64,000 bases of DNA, from contig NZ_PJZI01000029.1 of assembly GCF_002858805.1 (NCBI RefSeq), forward strand, positions 1-64,000. Direction: 5' to 3'. A model generated the notes under the pieces. It worked only from the letters and a program-made list of their open reading frames with translations, was not told the DNA's origin and ran no database searches. Below, in pieces: positions 37,697-46,700 of this stretch. The DNA comes from Chimaeribacter arupi. Its GTDB lineage: Bacteria > Pseudomonadota > Gammaproteobacteria > Enterobacterales > Enterobacteriaceae. The first letter of the stretch is position 1, and every line of letters begins with the position of its first letter. A program made the position numbers and the translations under genes.

Positions 37697-37823
37697 GGTC
37701 AATCCTTATGTGGGTGAAACAAAAATGGGAATGAAATCATCAGAAATTTGGTGTGATGAAAGCATAGGCAGGTCACATTTTTCTGTCTAATATATTAATA
37801 ATCACAATTGATACTTTTAAAAT

Positions 37824-38732
37824 ATGATGAACATTGAACTGCGCCATTTGCGGTATTTCATCGCGGTGGCAGAGGAGCTGCACTTTGGCCGGGCGGCGGA
37901 ACGGCTCAACATTTCCCAGCCGCCGCTGAGCCTGCAAATCCAGACGCTGGAACAGCAGATTAACGCCCGCCTGCTGACCCGCACCAACCGCAGCGTCAGC
38001 CTGACGCAGGCGGGCGAACAGTTTTTGCGCCATGCCTACCAGATCCTGGCGCAGGTCAATGACGCGGCCGAGCAGGCGGCGCGCATCCACCGCGGTGAAG
38101 TCGGCGAACTGACCATCGGCTTTACCTCCTCGTCGCCGTTTATCGGCAGCATTTCACGCAGCCTGCGCCGTTTCCGCCAGCTCCACCCGCACGTGCATAT
38201 CCAGATGGAAGAGCTGAACACCAAGCAGCAGATCGGCCCGCTGCTGGAGGGCAAGCTGGATCTGGGGGTGATGCGCAACACCGTGCTGCCCGAGGCGCTG
38301 CACTACCAGCTGATGCTGCGCGAGCCGCTGGTGGCGGTGCTGCCGGAGGATCACCCGCTGGCGGCCGGTAATCCGTCGCATTTGCCGGTACAGGCGCTGG
38401 CCGACCAGCCGTTCGTGTTCTTCTCCCGGCTGGTGGGCACCGCGCTGTATGACGAGATCCTTGACCTGCTGGCTGCGGCGGGCATCCGCCCCTATATCAC
38501 CCAGGAAGTGGGGGAGGCGATGACCATTATCGGGCTGGTTTCCTCGGGGTTGGGTGTCTCGATTCTGCCCGCCTCGTTTATGCGGCTGCGCATCAGCGGC
38601 GTGCGTTACGTGCCGCTGGAGGACCCGCACTTCGCCACGCAGGTGTGGCTGGTCAGCCACCGCCACCGCCCCCTGGCCGCCCCGGCGCAGGCCCTGCTTG
38701 ATTTGCTGCTGGAAGATCGCGGGCTGGCGTGA
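37824..38732 (+). CDS. ynfL: LysR-family regulator YnfL
   Basis: 302 residues. The N-terminal winged helix (LRHLRYFIAVAEELHFGRAA, then LNISQPPLSLQIQTLE) and the C-terminal two-lobed sensor domain (VGELTIGFTSSSPF, then GLGVSILPASF) are typical of LysR regulators. It is encoded back to back with ynfM, as in Escherichia coli, so it probably controls that transporter; its ligand is unknown. The ATG pair has no clear ribosome site, and the gap to ynfM is AT-rich, which fits a LysR operator, though I did not find a convincing T-N11-A palindrome. Confidence 0.88.
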   Translation: MMNIELRHLRYFIAVAEELHFGRAAERLNISQPPLSLQIQTLEQQINARLLTRTNRSVSLTQAGEQFLRHAYQILAQVNDAAEQAARIHRGEVGELTIGFTSSSPFIGSISRSLRRFRQLHPHVHIQMEELNTKQQIGPLLEGKLDLGVMRNTVLPEALHYQLMLREPLVAVLPEDHPLAAGNPSHLPVQALADQPFVFFSRLVGTALYDEILDLLAAAGIRPYITQEVGEAMTIIGLVSSGLGVSILPASFMRLRISGVRYVPLEDPHFATQVWLVSHRHRPLAAPAQALLDLLLEDRGLA

Positions 38733-38833
38733 TCTGCCCTTACGCATTTCAGGGTGAATTTGTGCGTTAAATCACATAACGAATCAAATAGTTGTGCCTG
38801 TGCTCCCAATGGATTGGGATGTCGAATATGATT

Positions 38834-38854
38834 TATTTTGAGGCGCGAAAAATA
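38834..38854. promoter_or_regulatory. Mlc-like operator upstream of mlc
   Basis: TATTTT at 38834-38839 and AAAATA at 38849-38854 form a symmetric inverted repeat around nine GC-rich bases, in the style of Mlc/NagC sites. It abuts the ribosome site of mlc, so it could serve autoregulation. The match is by form, not by a stored consensus. Confidence 0.45.
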
Positions 38855-38868
38855 GCAGGAGCAGGTAC

Positions 38869-40086
38869 GTGATTGTCGATGGGCAGCCTGGGCATATAGA
38901 CCAAATCAAACAAACCAATGCAGGGGCTGTGTATCGACTGATCGACCAATGCGGGCCGGTTTCGCGCATTGAGCTTTCCAAACTGGCGCAGCTTGCGCCG
39001 GCCAGCATCACCAAAATCGTCCGTGAATTGCTGGAAGCCCACCTGGTGCAGGAAACCGAATTCCAGGATGTCGGCAGCCGCGGCCGCCCGGCGGTAGGGC
39101 TGGTGCTGGACACCGACGCCTGGCACTACCTCTCCGGCCGCATCGGCCCCGGCAACCTGACCCTGGCCCTGCGCGATCTCAGCAGCCGGCTGGTGGTGGA
39201 GGAGCAACTCCCGCTGCCCGCCGACGCTGACGAGCCGCTGCTCGATCGTCTGCTGGCGGCCATCGACCAGTTTTTCATCCGCCACCAGCAGCAGCTTGAG
39301 CGCCTGACGGCCATCGCCATCACCCTGCCGGGCATGATTGATGCCCAGGCCGGGATCGTCCACCGTATGCCTTACTACCCGGTTGATGAGATGCCGCTCG
39401 GCCCGGCGCTGGCGCAACGCACCGGGGTGCCGGTGTTCCTCCAGCATGATATCGGTGCCTGGACGATGGCCGAAGCGCTGTACGGCGCGTCATTCGGTTC
39501 GCAGAATGTGATTCAGGTGGTCATCGACCACCATGTCGGTGCCGGGATCATCACCGGCGGCCGGGTGCTGCACAGCGGCAGCCGCAGCGTCGCCGAGATC
39601 GGCCATGTGCAGGTCGACCCTTACGGCAAGCGCTGTTACTGCGGCAACCACGGCTGCCTGGAAACGGTGGCCGGGATCGACAGTTTGCTGGCGCTGGCGC
39701 AGCAGCGGCTGAAAGGCTCCATGAGCTCGCAACTGCACGGCGTGCCGCTGACGGTGGACGCGCTGTGCGATGCGGCGCTGGCCGGCGACCCGCTGGCGCG
39801 GGACCTGATCCTGGATGTCGGCAACAATGTCGGCCGCATCGTGGCGATTATGGTCAACCTGTTCAACCCCGATAAAATCCTGGTCGGCTCCCCGCTGAAC
39901 CGCGCGGCCTCCATCCTCCACCCGGCGATGATGGCCTGCATCCGCCGGCAATCGTTGCCCAGCTACAGTGAGGCGCTGCAACTGGAAGCGACCCGTTTCC
40001 ACAACCACGGCACCATGCCGGGCGCAGCGCTGATCAAGGATGCGCTCTATAACGGCTCGCTGCTGGTCAAGCTGTTGCAGGGGTAA
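38869..40086 (+). CDS. mlc: Global sugar repressor Mlc (ROK family)
   Basis: 405 residues, the length of Escherichia coli Mlc. Mlc represses PTS and other sugar genes and is taken off DNA by unphosphorylated EIICB-Glc. The helix-turn-helix (ELSKLAQLAPASITKIVREL) lies near residue 35, and the ROK zinc motif EIGHVQVDPYGKRCYCGNHGC is conserved, as is GTMPGAALIKDALYNGSLL at the end. The start is GTG at 38869 after AGGAG. Gene order ynfM-ynfL-mlc-ynfK is as in Escherichia coli. It may add glucose control to malX. Confidence 0.96.
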   Translation: MIVDGQPGHIDQIKQTNAGAVYRLIDQCGPVSRIELSKLAQLAPASITKIVRELLEAHLVQETEFQDVGSRGRPAVGLVLDTDAWHYLSGRIGPGNLTLALRDLSSRLVVEEQLPLPADADEPLLDRLLAAIDQFFIRHQQQLERLTAIAITLPGMIDAQAGIVHRMPYYPVDEMPLGPALAQRTGVPVFLQHDIGAWTMAEALYGASFGSQNVIQVVIDHHVGAGIITGGRVLHSGSRSVAEIGHVQVDPYGKRCYCGNHGCLETVAGIDSLLALAQQRLKGSMSSQLHGVPLTVDALCDAALAGDPLARDLILDVGNNVGRIVAIMVNLFNPDKILVGSPLNRAASILHPAMMACIRRQSLPSYSEALQLEATRFHNHGTMPGAALIKDALYNGSLLVKLLQG

Positions 40087-40257
40087 TCCGGGGTCAGATC
40101 ATATTCGCCGTAGTTATGGATGTTCACCAAACAAAACCTTGCGCTATCTCAAGATAGCGCCTGCCCCTCATCCCCTAGACTGACCCGATAACGTGAGCAC
40201 CGCAGTATTGCCTGCGGTAATTTTTTGATTCAACACGATTTTCGGAGCAGACCCACC

Positions 40258-40926
40258 ATGTTGACACAGGTATTTGTCACCGGCACCGATACGGATGTCG
40301 GTAAAACCATCGTTTCACGCGCCCTGTTACAGGCGCTGGCTGCGCAGGGGGCCGAGGCGGTGGGGTATAAACCGATTGCCACGGCGTGCACGGAGACGGC
40401 AGAAGGCTGGCGCAGCAAAGATGTGCTGACGTTGCAGGCCTCATCGGCGGTAAGCCTGCCGTATGAGGCCCTGAATGTGCTGTCGCTGGCGGAGGATGAG
40501 CCTTACGCCGCCCCGGCTGACAGCACGCTGTTTAGCCGTATGTCGGACGGGCTGGCCACGCTGAAGGCGCGCGCCGGGTGCGTGGTGGTCGAGGGCTGCG
40601 GCGGCTGGCGGACGCTGCTGGATGAGCAGCACAGCTATGCCGACTGGGTGATCGCGCAGCAACTGCCGGTGATCCTGGTGGTCGGCATCAAGCAGGGCGG
40701 GATGAACCATGCGCTGCTGACGGCGCAGGCGGTGCTCAACGACGGGCTGCCGCTGCTGGGCTGGGTGGCAAACCGCATCAACCCTTGCCTGGCGCACTAC
40801 GCCCAGACCATTGATCTGCTCAGCCGCAAGCTGCCTGCGCCGCTGCTGGGTGAAATTCCGTACCTGCCGCGGGCGGAAACGCGCGATCTGGGGCAGTTCC
40901 TCGACCTCCGCCCGCTGGCACTCTGA
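40258..40926 (+). CDS. ynfK: Dethiobiotin synthetase-like protein YnfK (BioD2)
   Basis: 222 residues of the BioD family, which closes the ureido ring of dethiobiotin using ATP and CO2. The P-loop GTDTDVGKTIVS is at residues 8-19 and the catalytic Lys follows in AVGYKPIATAC; EGCGGWRTLL replaces the EGAGG loop of classical BioD. As in Escherichia coli it lies beside mlc, away from the bio operon, and is best read as the second BioD-type protein whose cellular role is unclear. I use the ATG at 40258, after CGGAGCAG. Confidence 0.9.
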   Translation: MLTQVFVTGTDTDVGKTIVSRALLQALAAQGAEAVGYKPIATACTETAEGWRSKDVLTLQASSAVSLPYEALNVLSLAEDEPYAAPADSTLFSRMSDGLATLKARAGCVVVEGCGGWRTLLDEQHSYADWVIAQQLPVILVVGIKQGGMNHALLTAQAVLNDGLPLLGWVANRINPCLAHYAQTIDLLSRKLPAPLLGEIPYLPRAETRDLGQFLDLRPLAL

Positions 40927-41043
40927 CCCCCGCTTTTTGCTGCTTTTCGGCACCCCTCGCAAAAATCCCCTGTGGCCCGCCCGGTATGGCGGCGGGCTGA
41001 TATACTCACAGGGAGAATAAAATCAGCGAATTGCGAAGGTTGA

Positions 41044-42534
41044 ATGAAACAGCACGAAAATTCCCCGCACCCGATCCCGCATCGCGGCCGGATACTGGCC
41101 GCCTGTATGCTGGCGATGTTTATGGCGGCGATTGAAGTCACCATTGTCGCGACCGCCATGCCGACCATCATCGGCGAGCTGGGCGGTTTTTCCCTGCTTG
41201 GCTGGGTGTTTGCCGTCTACCTGCTGACGCAGGCCATCAGCGTGCCGATTTACGGGCGGCTGGCGGACCTCTACGGCTGCCGGCGGATGTTCTTTATCGG
41301 CACCCTGATTTTCCTGCTCGGGTCGGTGCTGTGCGGCATGGCACCGTCGATGCTGTGGCTGATCCTGTTCCGCGCCTTGCAGGGGCTGGGCGGCGGGGCC
41401 ATTATGCCGATCGCGTCCACCATCATCGCCCATATCTACTCGCCGGTAGAGCGCTCCAAAGTGCAGGGTTACCTGTCGAGCGTCTGGGGCGTCTCAGCGG
41501 TGATCGGCCCCCTGCTGGGGGCGTTTATCGTCGGGCATTTCAGCTGGGCGCTGGTGTTCTGGATCAACGTGCCGATCGGTATCGTGGCGATGGTGATGCT
41601 GGCGCGCTACCTGCCGGAGGCGGAAAAGGGGCAGCGGCACCCGCTTGACCTGGCAGGGACGGCCTGGCTGACCCTCTCTGTCTCGGCGTTGCTGCTGGCG
41701 CTGTTACAAGCCGACGCGCTCGGCATGGCGATGGTGCCGCTGCTGGCGGTGGCGCTGGTGGGCGGGGTGATGCTGGTGCGGCAGGAGCGGCGTACGCCGG
41801 AGCCGCTGTTTCCGCTGGCGCTGTGGCAGAGCCGCGTGATTGTGGCGGGCAACGTCGGCGGGCTGGTGATGGGCGCGGTGCTGATGGGCATCAGCGCCTT
41901 TTTGCCGACCTTTGTGCAGGGCGTGATGGGCGGCACGCCGCTGGAGGCGGGCACCACGCTGGCGCTGGTGTCGGTGGGCTGGCCGCTGGCCAGCACCCTG
42001 AGCGGCCGCCTGATGCTGGTAACCTCATACCGCTTTACCGCACTGTGCGGCGCGCTGCTGCTGATTGCAGGCAGCCTGATCCTGCTGCTGGTGCAGCCGG
42101 GGCAAACGCTCTGGTGGGCGCGGCTGGCCGCCTTTACCATCGGCGCGGGGATGGGGCTGAGCAACACCACCTACCTGGTGTCGGTGCAGAATGCCGCAGA
42201 AGCCTCGATGCGCGGCATCGCCACCGCCTCGACGATGTTTTCGCGGCTGATTGGGTCGGCGTTCGGCACGGCCATTCTGGGCGGCACGCTGAACCTCAAC
42301 CTGCAACAGCGTTTGCCGGGTGTCGATGACCCGGTGCAACAGCTGATGGATGGCCCGCAACGCCAGGCGCTCAGCAGCGATCGCCTCCAGTGGATCACCG
42401 ATCAGGTCGCTGTCTCGCTGCATTGGGTGTTCGTGGCGGCGGCCGTGATGGCGGTGCTGACGCTGATTGCCGTCTGGCTGATGCCGCCGAGCCAGCGCCC
42501 GGCCGAGCCGGAAGCGCAGGGCAGCCGCCCCTGA
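41044..42534 (+). CDS. DHA2-type MFS efflux transporter
   Basis: 496 residues with about fourteen membrane helices, as in the DHA2 drug:proton antiporters. Family motifs include AAIEVTIVATAMPTIIGEL in helix 1, the loop motif GRLADLYGCRRMF, and LGAFIVGHFSWALVFWINVPIG (antiporter motif C region). It probably exports hydrophobic drugs or dyes; the substrate cannot be told. AAGGTTG precedes the ATG. It stands alone after ynfK. The gene ends beside a hairpin that serves the convergent ynfD. Confidence 0.85.
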   Translation: MKQHENSPHPIPHRGRILAACMLAMFMAAIEVTIVATAMPTIIGELGGFSLLGWVFAVYLLTQAISVPIYGRLADLYGCRRMFFIGTLIFLLGSVLCGMAPSMLWLILFRALQGLGGGAIMPIASTIIAHIYSPVERSKVQGYLSSVWGVSAVIGPLLGAFIVGHFSWALVFWINVPIGIVAMVMLARYLPEAEKGQRHPLDLAGTAWLTLSVSALLLALLQADALGMAMVPLLAVALVGGVMLVRQERRTPEPLFPLALWQSRVIVAGNVGGLVMGAVLMGISAFLPTFVQGVMGGTPLEAGTTLALVSVGWPLASTLSGRLMLVTSYRFTALCGALLLIAGSLILLLVQPGQTLWWARLAAFTIGAGMGLSNTTYLVSVQNAAEASMRGIATASTMFSRLIGSAFGTAILGGTLNLNLQQRLPGVDDPVQQLMDGPQRQALSSDRLQWITDQVAVSLHWVFVAAAVMAVLTLIAVWLMPPSQRPAEPEAQGSRP

Positions 42535-42536
42535 GG

Positions 42537-42568
42537 CAAAAAAATCAGGGCACCCGAAGGTGCCCTGA
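42537..42568 (-). terminator. Terminator after ynfD
   Basis: TCAGGGCACC and GGTGCCCTGA make a perfect ten-bp stem with loop CGAA; a run of seven T residues follows on the minus strand. Confidence 0.92.
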
Positions 42569-42593
42569 CAGAACGGACGGCGCAGCCACGGGA

Positions 42594-42905
42594 TCAGTGT
42601 GCCGGGGCGGCGTCCTGGCTGGTGCCGGTCTGTGGGCTGGCGGTCGCTTCCACATCGCTGCTGCCGTCACCGGTTTTGCTGTACACAATCTTCTGTGTGT
42701 CGTTTTCACAATGGCCGACAACCTGGCCGCCGGACTGGTCAGCCTGATCGTTCGGGACAATATCCAGGGTAAAGCCGGATTCGGGCACGCCGTTGTTAAT
42801 GATTTTCTGGCTGATATCCGCTTTCACGCTTTCACAGGAGGCCTGCGCCGCCAGCGGGGCGACCGCCAGTACCGCGGCTGCAAACAGTAAAGATTTCTTC
42901 ATCAT
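42594..42905 (-). CDS. ynfD: DUF1161 periplasmic protein YnfD
   Basis: 103 residues with a signal peptide cut after AQA at residue 22. The mature part SCESVKADISQKIINNGVPE, then FTLDIVPNDQ and VVGHCENDTQKIVY follow the YnfD family; two cysteines are available for a disulfide. The function is unknown. The C-terminal part is low in complexity (DVEATASPQTGTSQDAAPAH). AAGGAC precedes the start. It is one of three small ynf genes kept together here, and is transcribed as a single unit with its own terminator. Confidence 0.88.
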   Translation of the reverse strand: MMKKSLLFAAAVLAVAPLAAQASCESVKADISQKIINNGVPESGFTLDIVPNDQADQSGGQVVGHCENDTQKIVYSKTGDGSSDVEATASPQTGTSQDAAPAH

Positions 42906-42992
42906 TCAGTCCTTAATTAAATAAAGTCATCAGGCAGTAAAGATAGCAGCCAAATTTCCTCTCCGTAGGAAATTTAACTTAAGTCAATGTTT

Positions 42993-43361
42993 TTAAGGAT
43001 TAATCTGACGGCCAGTGCGGCGATCTAGACAACGCTCGGTGTTGGCTTCCCAATAGGCATTCAGATTCATGCTTTTTTCACAGTCCTCTTTCATGTCAAT
43101 CGCGGTGTCAAACTTATCAAACTCTTTCTCGGCGCGGCTGTTGACCTTTTTGCGCAGCATCCGGGTATCATCCCACTGCTCTTTGTTCTGGCGCGCCTCT
43201 TCATTGGAGAGGGCGTTATCACCGTTGCCGTTGAAGATACAGGTGCCGCTGGCGCAATTGGTTGCGGCTGAGGCCGGAACCTGCCAGGCCGCACAGAGCG
43301 CGACCAGGGCAACGGGCGCAATCCTGCGCAGCAGCCGGGGCATAAACATTGTATTCATCAT
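42993..43361 (-). CDS. ynfB: DUF1283 periplasmic protein YnfB
   Basis: 122 residues with a signal peptide cut near ASA (about residue 32). The family core is clear: [22 protein letters not shown], then [21 protein letters not shown] and RRTGRQINP at the end. Four cysteines are present in the mature part. YnfB is a secreted protein of unknown function. Its place next to ynfA matches Escherichia coli. The start could be either of the two ATGs. Confidence 0.87.
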   Translation of the reverse strand: MMNTMFMPRLLRRIAPVALVALCAAWQVPASAATNCASGTCIFNGNGDNALSNEEARQNKEQWDDTRMLRKKVNSRAEKEFDKFDTAIDMKEDCEKSMNLNAYWEANTERCLDRRTGRQINP

Positions 43362-43510
43362 CTCATCCTTATAGGTTATCCGCCGCAGGCCACCGCCTGC
43401 GCTGGCGCCGCAGCCCGGTTTACCGGTTGCGGTGATCCTTAATTATAACACCTCAGGGCGCGGCCACCAGCCGGGCGCGCGCCCGGTTTACCCGGCATTG
43501 AAGGAGCCCC

Positions 43511-43837
43511 ATGATAAAAACGACCCTGCTGTTTTTCCTCACCGCGCTGGCGGAGATCACCGGCTGTTTTCTGCCCGGGCTGTGGCTGAAAAAAGGGGGC
43601 GGGGCCTGGCTGTTGTTACCGGCCGCCCTGAGCCTGATGCTGTTTGTGTGGCTGTTGACGCTGCACCCGGCAGCCAGCGGCCGTGTCTATGCGGCGTATG
43701 GCGGGGCGTATGTGTTTACCGCACTGGTGTGGTTGCGGCTGGTGGACGGCGTGCGCCTGAGCAGCACGGACTGGGTGGGGGCGCTGGTGGCGCTGGCCGG
43801 GATGCTGATCATTGTCTCCGGCTGGCGCAATGGCTGA
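43511..43837 (+). CDS. ynfA: YnfA-family small membrane protein
   Basis: 108 residues with four membrane helices, of the UPF0060/YnfA family, related to small multidrug resistance transporters. The core motifs [36 protein letters not shown] and [15 protein letters not shown] are intact, including the acidic residue in helix 1. The substrate is uncertain; homologues have been linked to drug efflux. GGAGCCCC precedes the ATG. Divergent from ynfB, as in Escherichia coli. Confidence 0.93.
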   Translation: MIKTTLLFFLTALAEITGCFLPGLWLKKGGGAWLLLPAALSLMLFVWLLTLHPAASGRVYAAYGGAYVFTALVWLRLVDGVRLSSTDWVGALVALAGMLIIVSGWRNG

Positions 43838-43847
43838 ACCGGGCAGG

Positions 43848-43873
43848 AAAAACGCGGGGCAGCGGCGCCCCGC
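43848..43873 (-). terminator. Terminator after ydfG
   Basis: GCGGGGC and GCCCCGC pair with a six-base loop; five T residues follow on the minus strand. It lies between the convergent ynfA and ydfG. Confidence 0.8.
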
Positions 43874-43881
43874 AGGCGGCA

Positions 43882-44631
43882 TTATGCGTCGCGGTGCACC
43901 TTCAGCCCGGCAAAGGACTGGCTGACCGGCATGATCTCCAGCCGGTTAATGTTGACGTGCGGCGGCAGGGTACAGGCCCAGAACACCGACTCGGCGATAT
44001 CGTCCGGCATCAGCGGGTTGGCGTTGTCATAGGTCTGGCTGGCTTTGTCATCATCGCCCTTGAAGCGGACATTGGAAAACTCGGTGCCGCCCACCAGCCC
44101 CGGCTCGATGTCCGTGACGCGCACCTGTGTCCCGGCCAGGTCGGCGCGCAGGTTCAGGCTGAACTGTTTCACGAACGCCTTGGTGGCCCCGTACACGTTG
44201 CCGCCCTGATACGGCCAGCTCCCGGCGATTGACCCCATATTGACCACATGCCCGCGGTTGCGCTCCACCATACCCGGCAGCACGGCGCGGGTCATAAACA
44301 CCAGCCCTTTGGTGTTGGTGTCGATCATGGTTTCCCAGTCATCGCTGCTGGCTTTGTGCGCCGGCTCCAGCCCCAGTGCCAGCCCGGCGTTGTTGACCAG
44401 CACATCAATCTCGCGCCATCCGGCGGGCAGCGCCGCCAGCATCGCCTCAATCTCCGCCCGGTTGCGCACATCCAGCTGCGCCACATACACCTGATCCCCC
44501 AGCGTCTCTTTCAGCGCATCCAGCCGGGCCTGGCGGCGGCCGGTGGCAATCACTTTATGTCCCTCATTGATGAAACGGCGGGTAATGGCTTCGCCAAAAC
44601 CGGCTGTGGCACCGGTAACCAAAATAATCAT
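43882..44631 (-). CDS. ydfG: 3-hydroxy acid / malonic semialdehyde dehydrogenase YdfG
   Basis: 249 residues, a short-chain dehydrogenase. YdfG oxidises L-allo-threonine and other 3-hydroxy acids with NADP and reduces malonic semialdehyde formed by the Rut uracil pathway. The cofactor fold is MIILVTGATAGFGEAITRRF, with the Arg-rich ATGRRQ that favours NADP; the catalytic Ser, Tyr and Lys are in MGSIAGSWPYQGGNVYGATKAF. The C-terminus follows the YdfG pattern. AAGGAACA precedes the ATG. It lies 106 bases from the next gene. Confidence 0.94.
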   Translation of the reverse strand: MIILVTGATAGFGEAITRRFINEGHKVIATGRRQARLDALKETLGDQVYVAQLDVRNRAEIEAMLAALPAGWREIDVLVNNAGLALGLEPAHKASSDDWETMIDTNTKGLVFMTRAVLPGMVERNRGHVVNMGSIAGSWPYQGGNVYGATKAFVKQFSLNLRADLAGTQVRVTDIEPGLVGGTEFSNVRFKGDDDKASQTYDNANPLMPDDIAESVFWACTLPPHVNINRLEIMPVSQSFAGLKVHRDA

Positions 44632-44705
44632 GTCATTGTTCCTTAATGGGTTAATGGTCTTCAGTGAATGATGTGTCTTATCGGTTGTCTGCGTCTTTCA
44701 GGGTA

Positions 44706-44723
44706 GCAGAGCCCCGGCTCTGC
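44706..44723 (-). terminator. Short hairpin after the MFS gene
   Basis: GCAGAGCC and GGCTCTGC pair closely with almost no loop. It lies 14 bases after the MFS stop on the minus strand, without a strong T run. Confidence 0.4.
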
Positions 44724-44736
44724 GGCCGGATAATGC

Positions 44737-46188
44737 TTACTTGGCAGAGTCCGCCGGGGTTTTGCGCCGCCCCCCGGCCGCCTCCTGCAAGGTTTTCTGC
44801 CGCACGTTGTCCCCGGCAGTGTGGCCGAGCGTAAAGGTGTCCGCCACCGCCAGCAGGGCCAGCAGCCCCATCATGATAAAGGCGAAGTGGAAGGCGGCCA
44901 GCGGCGGCCCGGCTTCGCTGCCCGGCGTCAGCCACTCCCCGGCGCGCAGCGCCAGCGCACCGAGCGCAATGCCCAGCCCGCCGCCAAGCTGTTGCGACAT
45001 ATTAAACAGCGTGTTGGCCCCGCCCATGCGCGGTTGCGGCACCTCGGAGAAGGCCAGCGTATTGAGCGCGGTAAACTGCATCGACCGCGTCAGCCCGCTG
45101 ACGAACAGCAGCGCGGCAATCAGCGCCACCGGCGTGGCCGGGGTGATCAGCGCGCAGGCGAAAATGGTCAGTGCGTTCAGCACGCCGTTCACCCACAGCG
45201 TGGTGCGGAACGGGAAGCGGTAAAGGATCGCCGAGGTAAAGGGTTTCATCACCAGGTTCCCGGCAAACACCGCCAGCACCAGCAGCCCGGCATGGAAGGC
45301 GTTCATGCCGAAGCCGAGCTGGAACAGCAGCGGCAGCAAAAACGGCACCGCGCCGATGGCGATACGGAACAGGCTGCCGCCGAATACCGTGACGGCGTAA
45401 CTTTTCAGCCGCAGCGCCCAGAGGTCCAGCACCGGGTAAGGGGTGCGCCGCGCGTGCCAGATCGCCAGCGCGCCCAGCAGCAGGCTGATGATAATGCACA
45501 GCGGCGGCAGCCAGGGGCGCTCCGCCACGCCGTTAAACAGATCGAGGCCGAACATCAGGCCAAAGCAGGCAAGCCCGGTGAGCATAAACCCGGTGATATC
45601 AAACGGTACCGTCTGGTCGCCCGGCTGGGCGGGGATAAGCCGCAGGCTGAACCAGATGGCGACCAGCCCCAGCGGCAGGTTAAGCAGGAAAATCCAGTGC
45701 CACGACGCATAAGTGGTGACGAACCCGCCCACTGCCGGGCCGAGGATCGGCGCCACCAGCCCCGGCCAGGTAATGGTGGCGATCGCTTTGATCAGCCCCG
45801 ATTTCGGCGTATTGTGCAGCACCACCAACCGGCCGACCGGCACCATCAGCGCCCCGGCAAAGCCCTGTAACATCCGGGCGGCGGTAAACGTCATCAGGTT
45901 GACGCTCAGGGCGCAGAACAGGGAAGAGAGGGTAAACAGCAGCAGCGCGGCGGTGAACACCCGGCGTGCACCGAAGCGGTTGGCGATCCAACCGCTGGCC
46001 GGGATAAACACCGTCAACGTCAGGATATAGGCAGACACGCCGATGTTCAGGTCTACCGCTTCCACACCAAAGGCGCGCGCCATCTGCGGCAGTGCCGTCA
46101 CAATCACCGTGGCGTCGAGGTTTTCCATAAAAAAGGCCCCGGCCACCAGCAGCGGCAGGGCCGGGCCGTCCGTGGTGGTGCGCTTCAT
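44737..46188 (-). CDS. DHA2-type MFS transporter
   Basis: 483 residues with about fourteen helices. Helix 1 reads AGAFFMENLDATVIVTALP, loop motif WIANRFGARRVF, and the antiporter motif region LGPAVGGFVTTYASWHWIFL. It resembles Escherichia coli MdtD/YebQ-type pumps. The ATG at 46188, four bases after GGAGG, is preferred; the frame remains open to 46365 but the extra part overlaps promoter-like DNA. It is divergent from guaD, 567 bases apart, but I see no evidence that it moves purines. Confidence 0.85.
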   Translation of the reverse strand: MKRTTTDGPALPLLVAGAFFMENLDATVIVTALPQMARAFGVEAVDLNIGVSAYILTLTVFIPASGWIANRFGARRVFTAALLLFTLSSLFCALSVNLMTFTAARMLQGFAGALMVPVGRLVVLHNTPKSGLIKAIATITWPGLVAPILGPAVGGFVTTYASWHWIFLLNLPLGLVAIWFSLRLIPAQPGDQTVPFDITGFMLTGLACFGLMFGLDLFNGVAERPWLPPLCIIISLLLGALAIWHARRTPYPVLDLWALRLKSYAVTVFGGSLFRIAIGAVPFLLPLLFQLGFGMNAFHAGLLVLAVFAGNLVMKPFTSAILYRFPFRTTLWVNGVLNALTIFACALITPATPVALIAALLFVSGLTRSMQFTALNTLAFSEVPQPRMGGANTLFNMSQQLGGGLGIALGALALRAGEWLTPGSEAGPPLAAFHFAFIMMGLLALLAVADTFTLGHTAGDNVRQKTLQEAAGGRRKTPADSAK

Positions 46189-46486
46189 TGCGGCCTCCTG
46201 GGAGTGTCCATCGTGCTGCTGCCAACAGAGAAACCAGATCCGGACATGGCACCGCCTTTTTAATGAGGGGAAGGGCAGAAGAGTGTTGAGCATAACCGAT
46301 CCCGCTTGACCGTCAACCGGTGTACCGGCCGCCCGGTGCGCCTGAGGCTGCACCGGGCAGAGCATTATTTTCCCGGAGGAAAGGCGGCCAGCAAGAGATG
46401 CCTTTGCACGTCGCTGTCACAGCAAAAACTGGCGACTTATCTTGCGGTGAAAAAAATCCTGCCCGGCGGCTTTTTTCTGCCGGTGA

Positions 46487-46503
46487 TGCACAAACGGGGT
46501 GCA
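46487..46503. promoter_or_regulatory. NtrC-type enhancer box
   Basis: TGCAC-N7-GTGCA, 17 bp, matches the NtrC dyad exactly in its ten defined bases. It lies about 215 bases upstream of the predicted guaD transcription start, a normal enhancer distance. Confidence 0.75.
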
Positions 46504-46537
46504 GGCACCGCGCAGGCCGGAAAAGGGCGGCCGCGCA

Positions 46538-46570
46538 GCAAACGGTTGCGTTACGCGGGCAACCGTTTGC
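46538..46570. repeat. Paired PurR/LacI-like inverted boxes
   Basis: GCAAACGGTTGC (46538-46549) and its exact reverse complement GCAACCGTTTGC (46559-46570). Each is itself a near palindrome resembling the PurR core GCAAACGTTTGC, with centres 21 bp apart. Could instead act as one 12-bp RNA stem. Confidence 0.6.
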
Positions 46571-46684
46571 CTGTTTTTGCACCTGCGCCCCGCAGCAAAA
46601 AAAACCGTTGTGGTCAGGGTGAGTGGCCGGTGTGTTAAAAATAAAACACTGTGTTACAAACACTTAGCGAAAAAATTTCTGCCC

Positions 46685-46700
46685 TGGCATACCCCTTGCT
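46685..46700 (+). promoter_or_regulatory. Sigma-54 promoter of guaD
   Basis: TGGCATACCCCTTGCT fits the -24/-12 consensus TGGCAC-N5-TTGCW with one change; GG (46686) and GC (46698) are separated by the required ten bases. Predicted start near 46711, 45 bases before guaD. Confidence 0.8.

Noticed and set aside
36278-37717. Long plus-strand frame opposite ynfM
   Set aside because: Gln/His/Arg-rich antisense translation of a membrane protein gene; no ribosome site or domain.
43471-43486. Perfect GC palindrome CCGGGCGCGCGCCCGG before ynfA
   Set aside because: Self-complementary by composition in very GC-rich DNA, no T run and no known site; not enough to call a terminator or operator.
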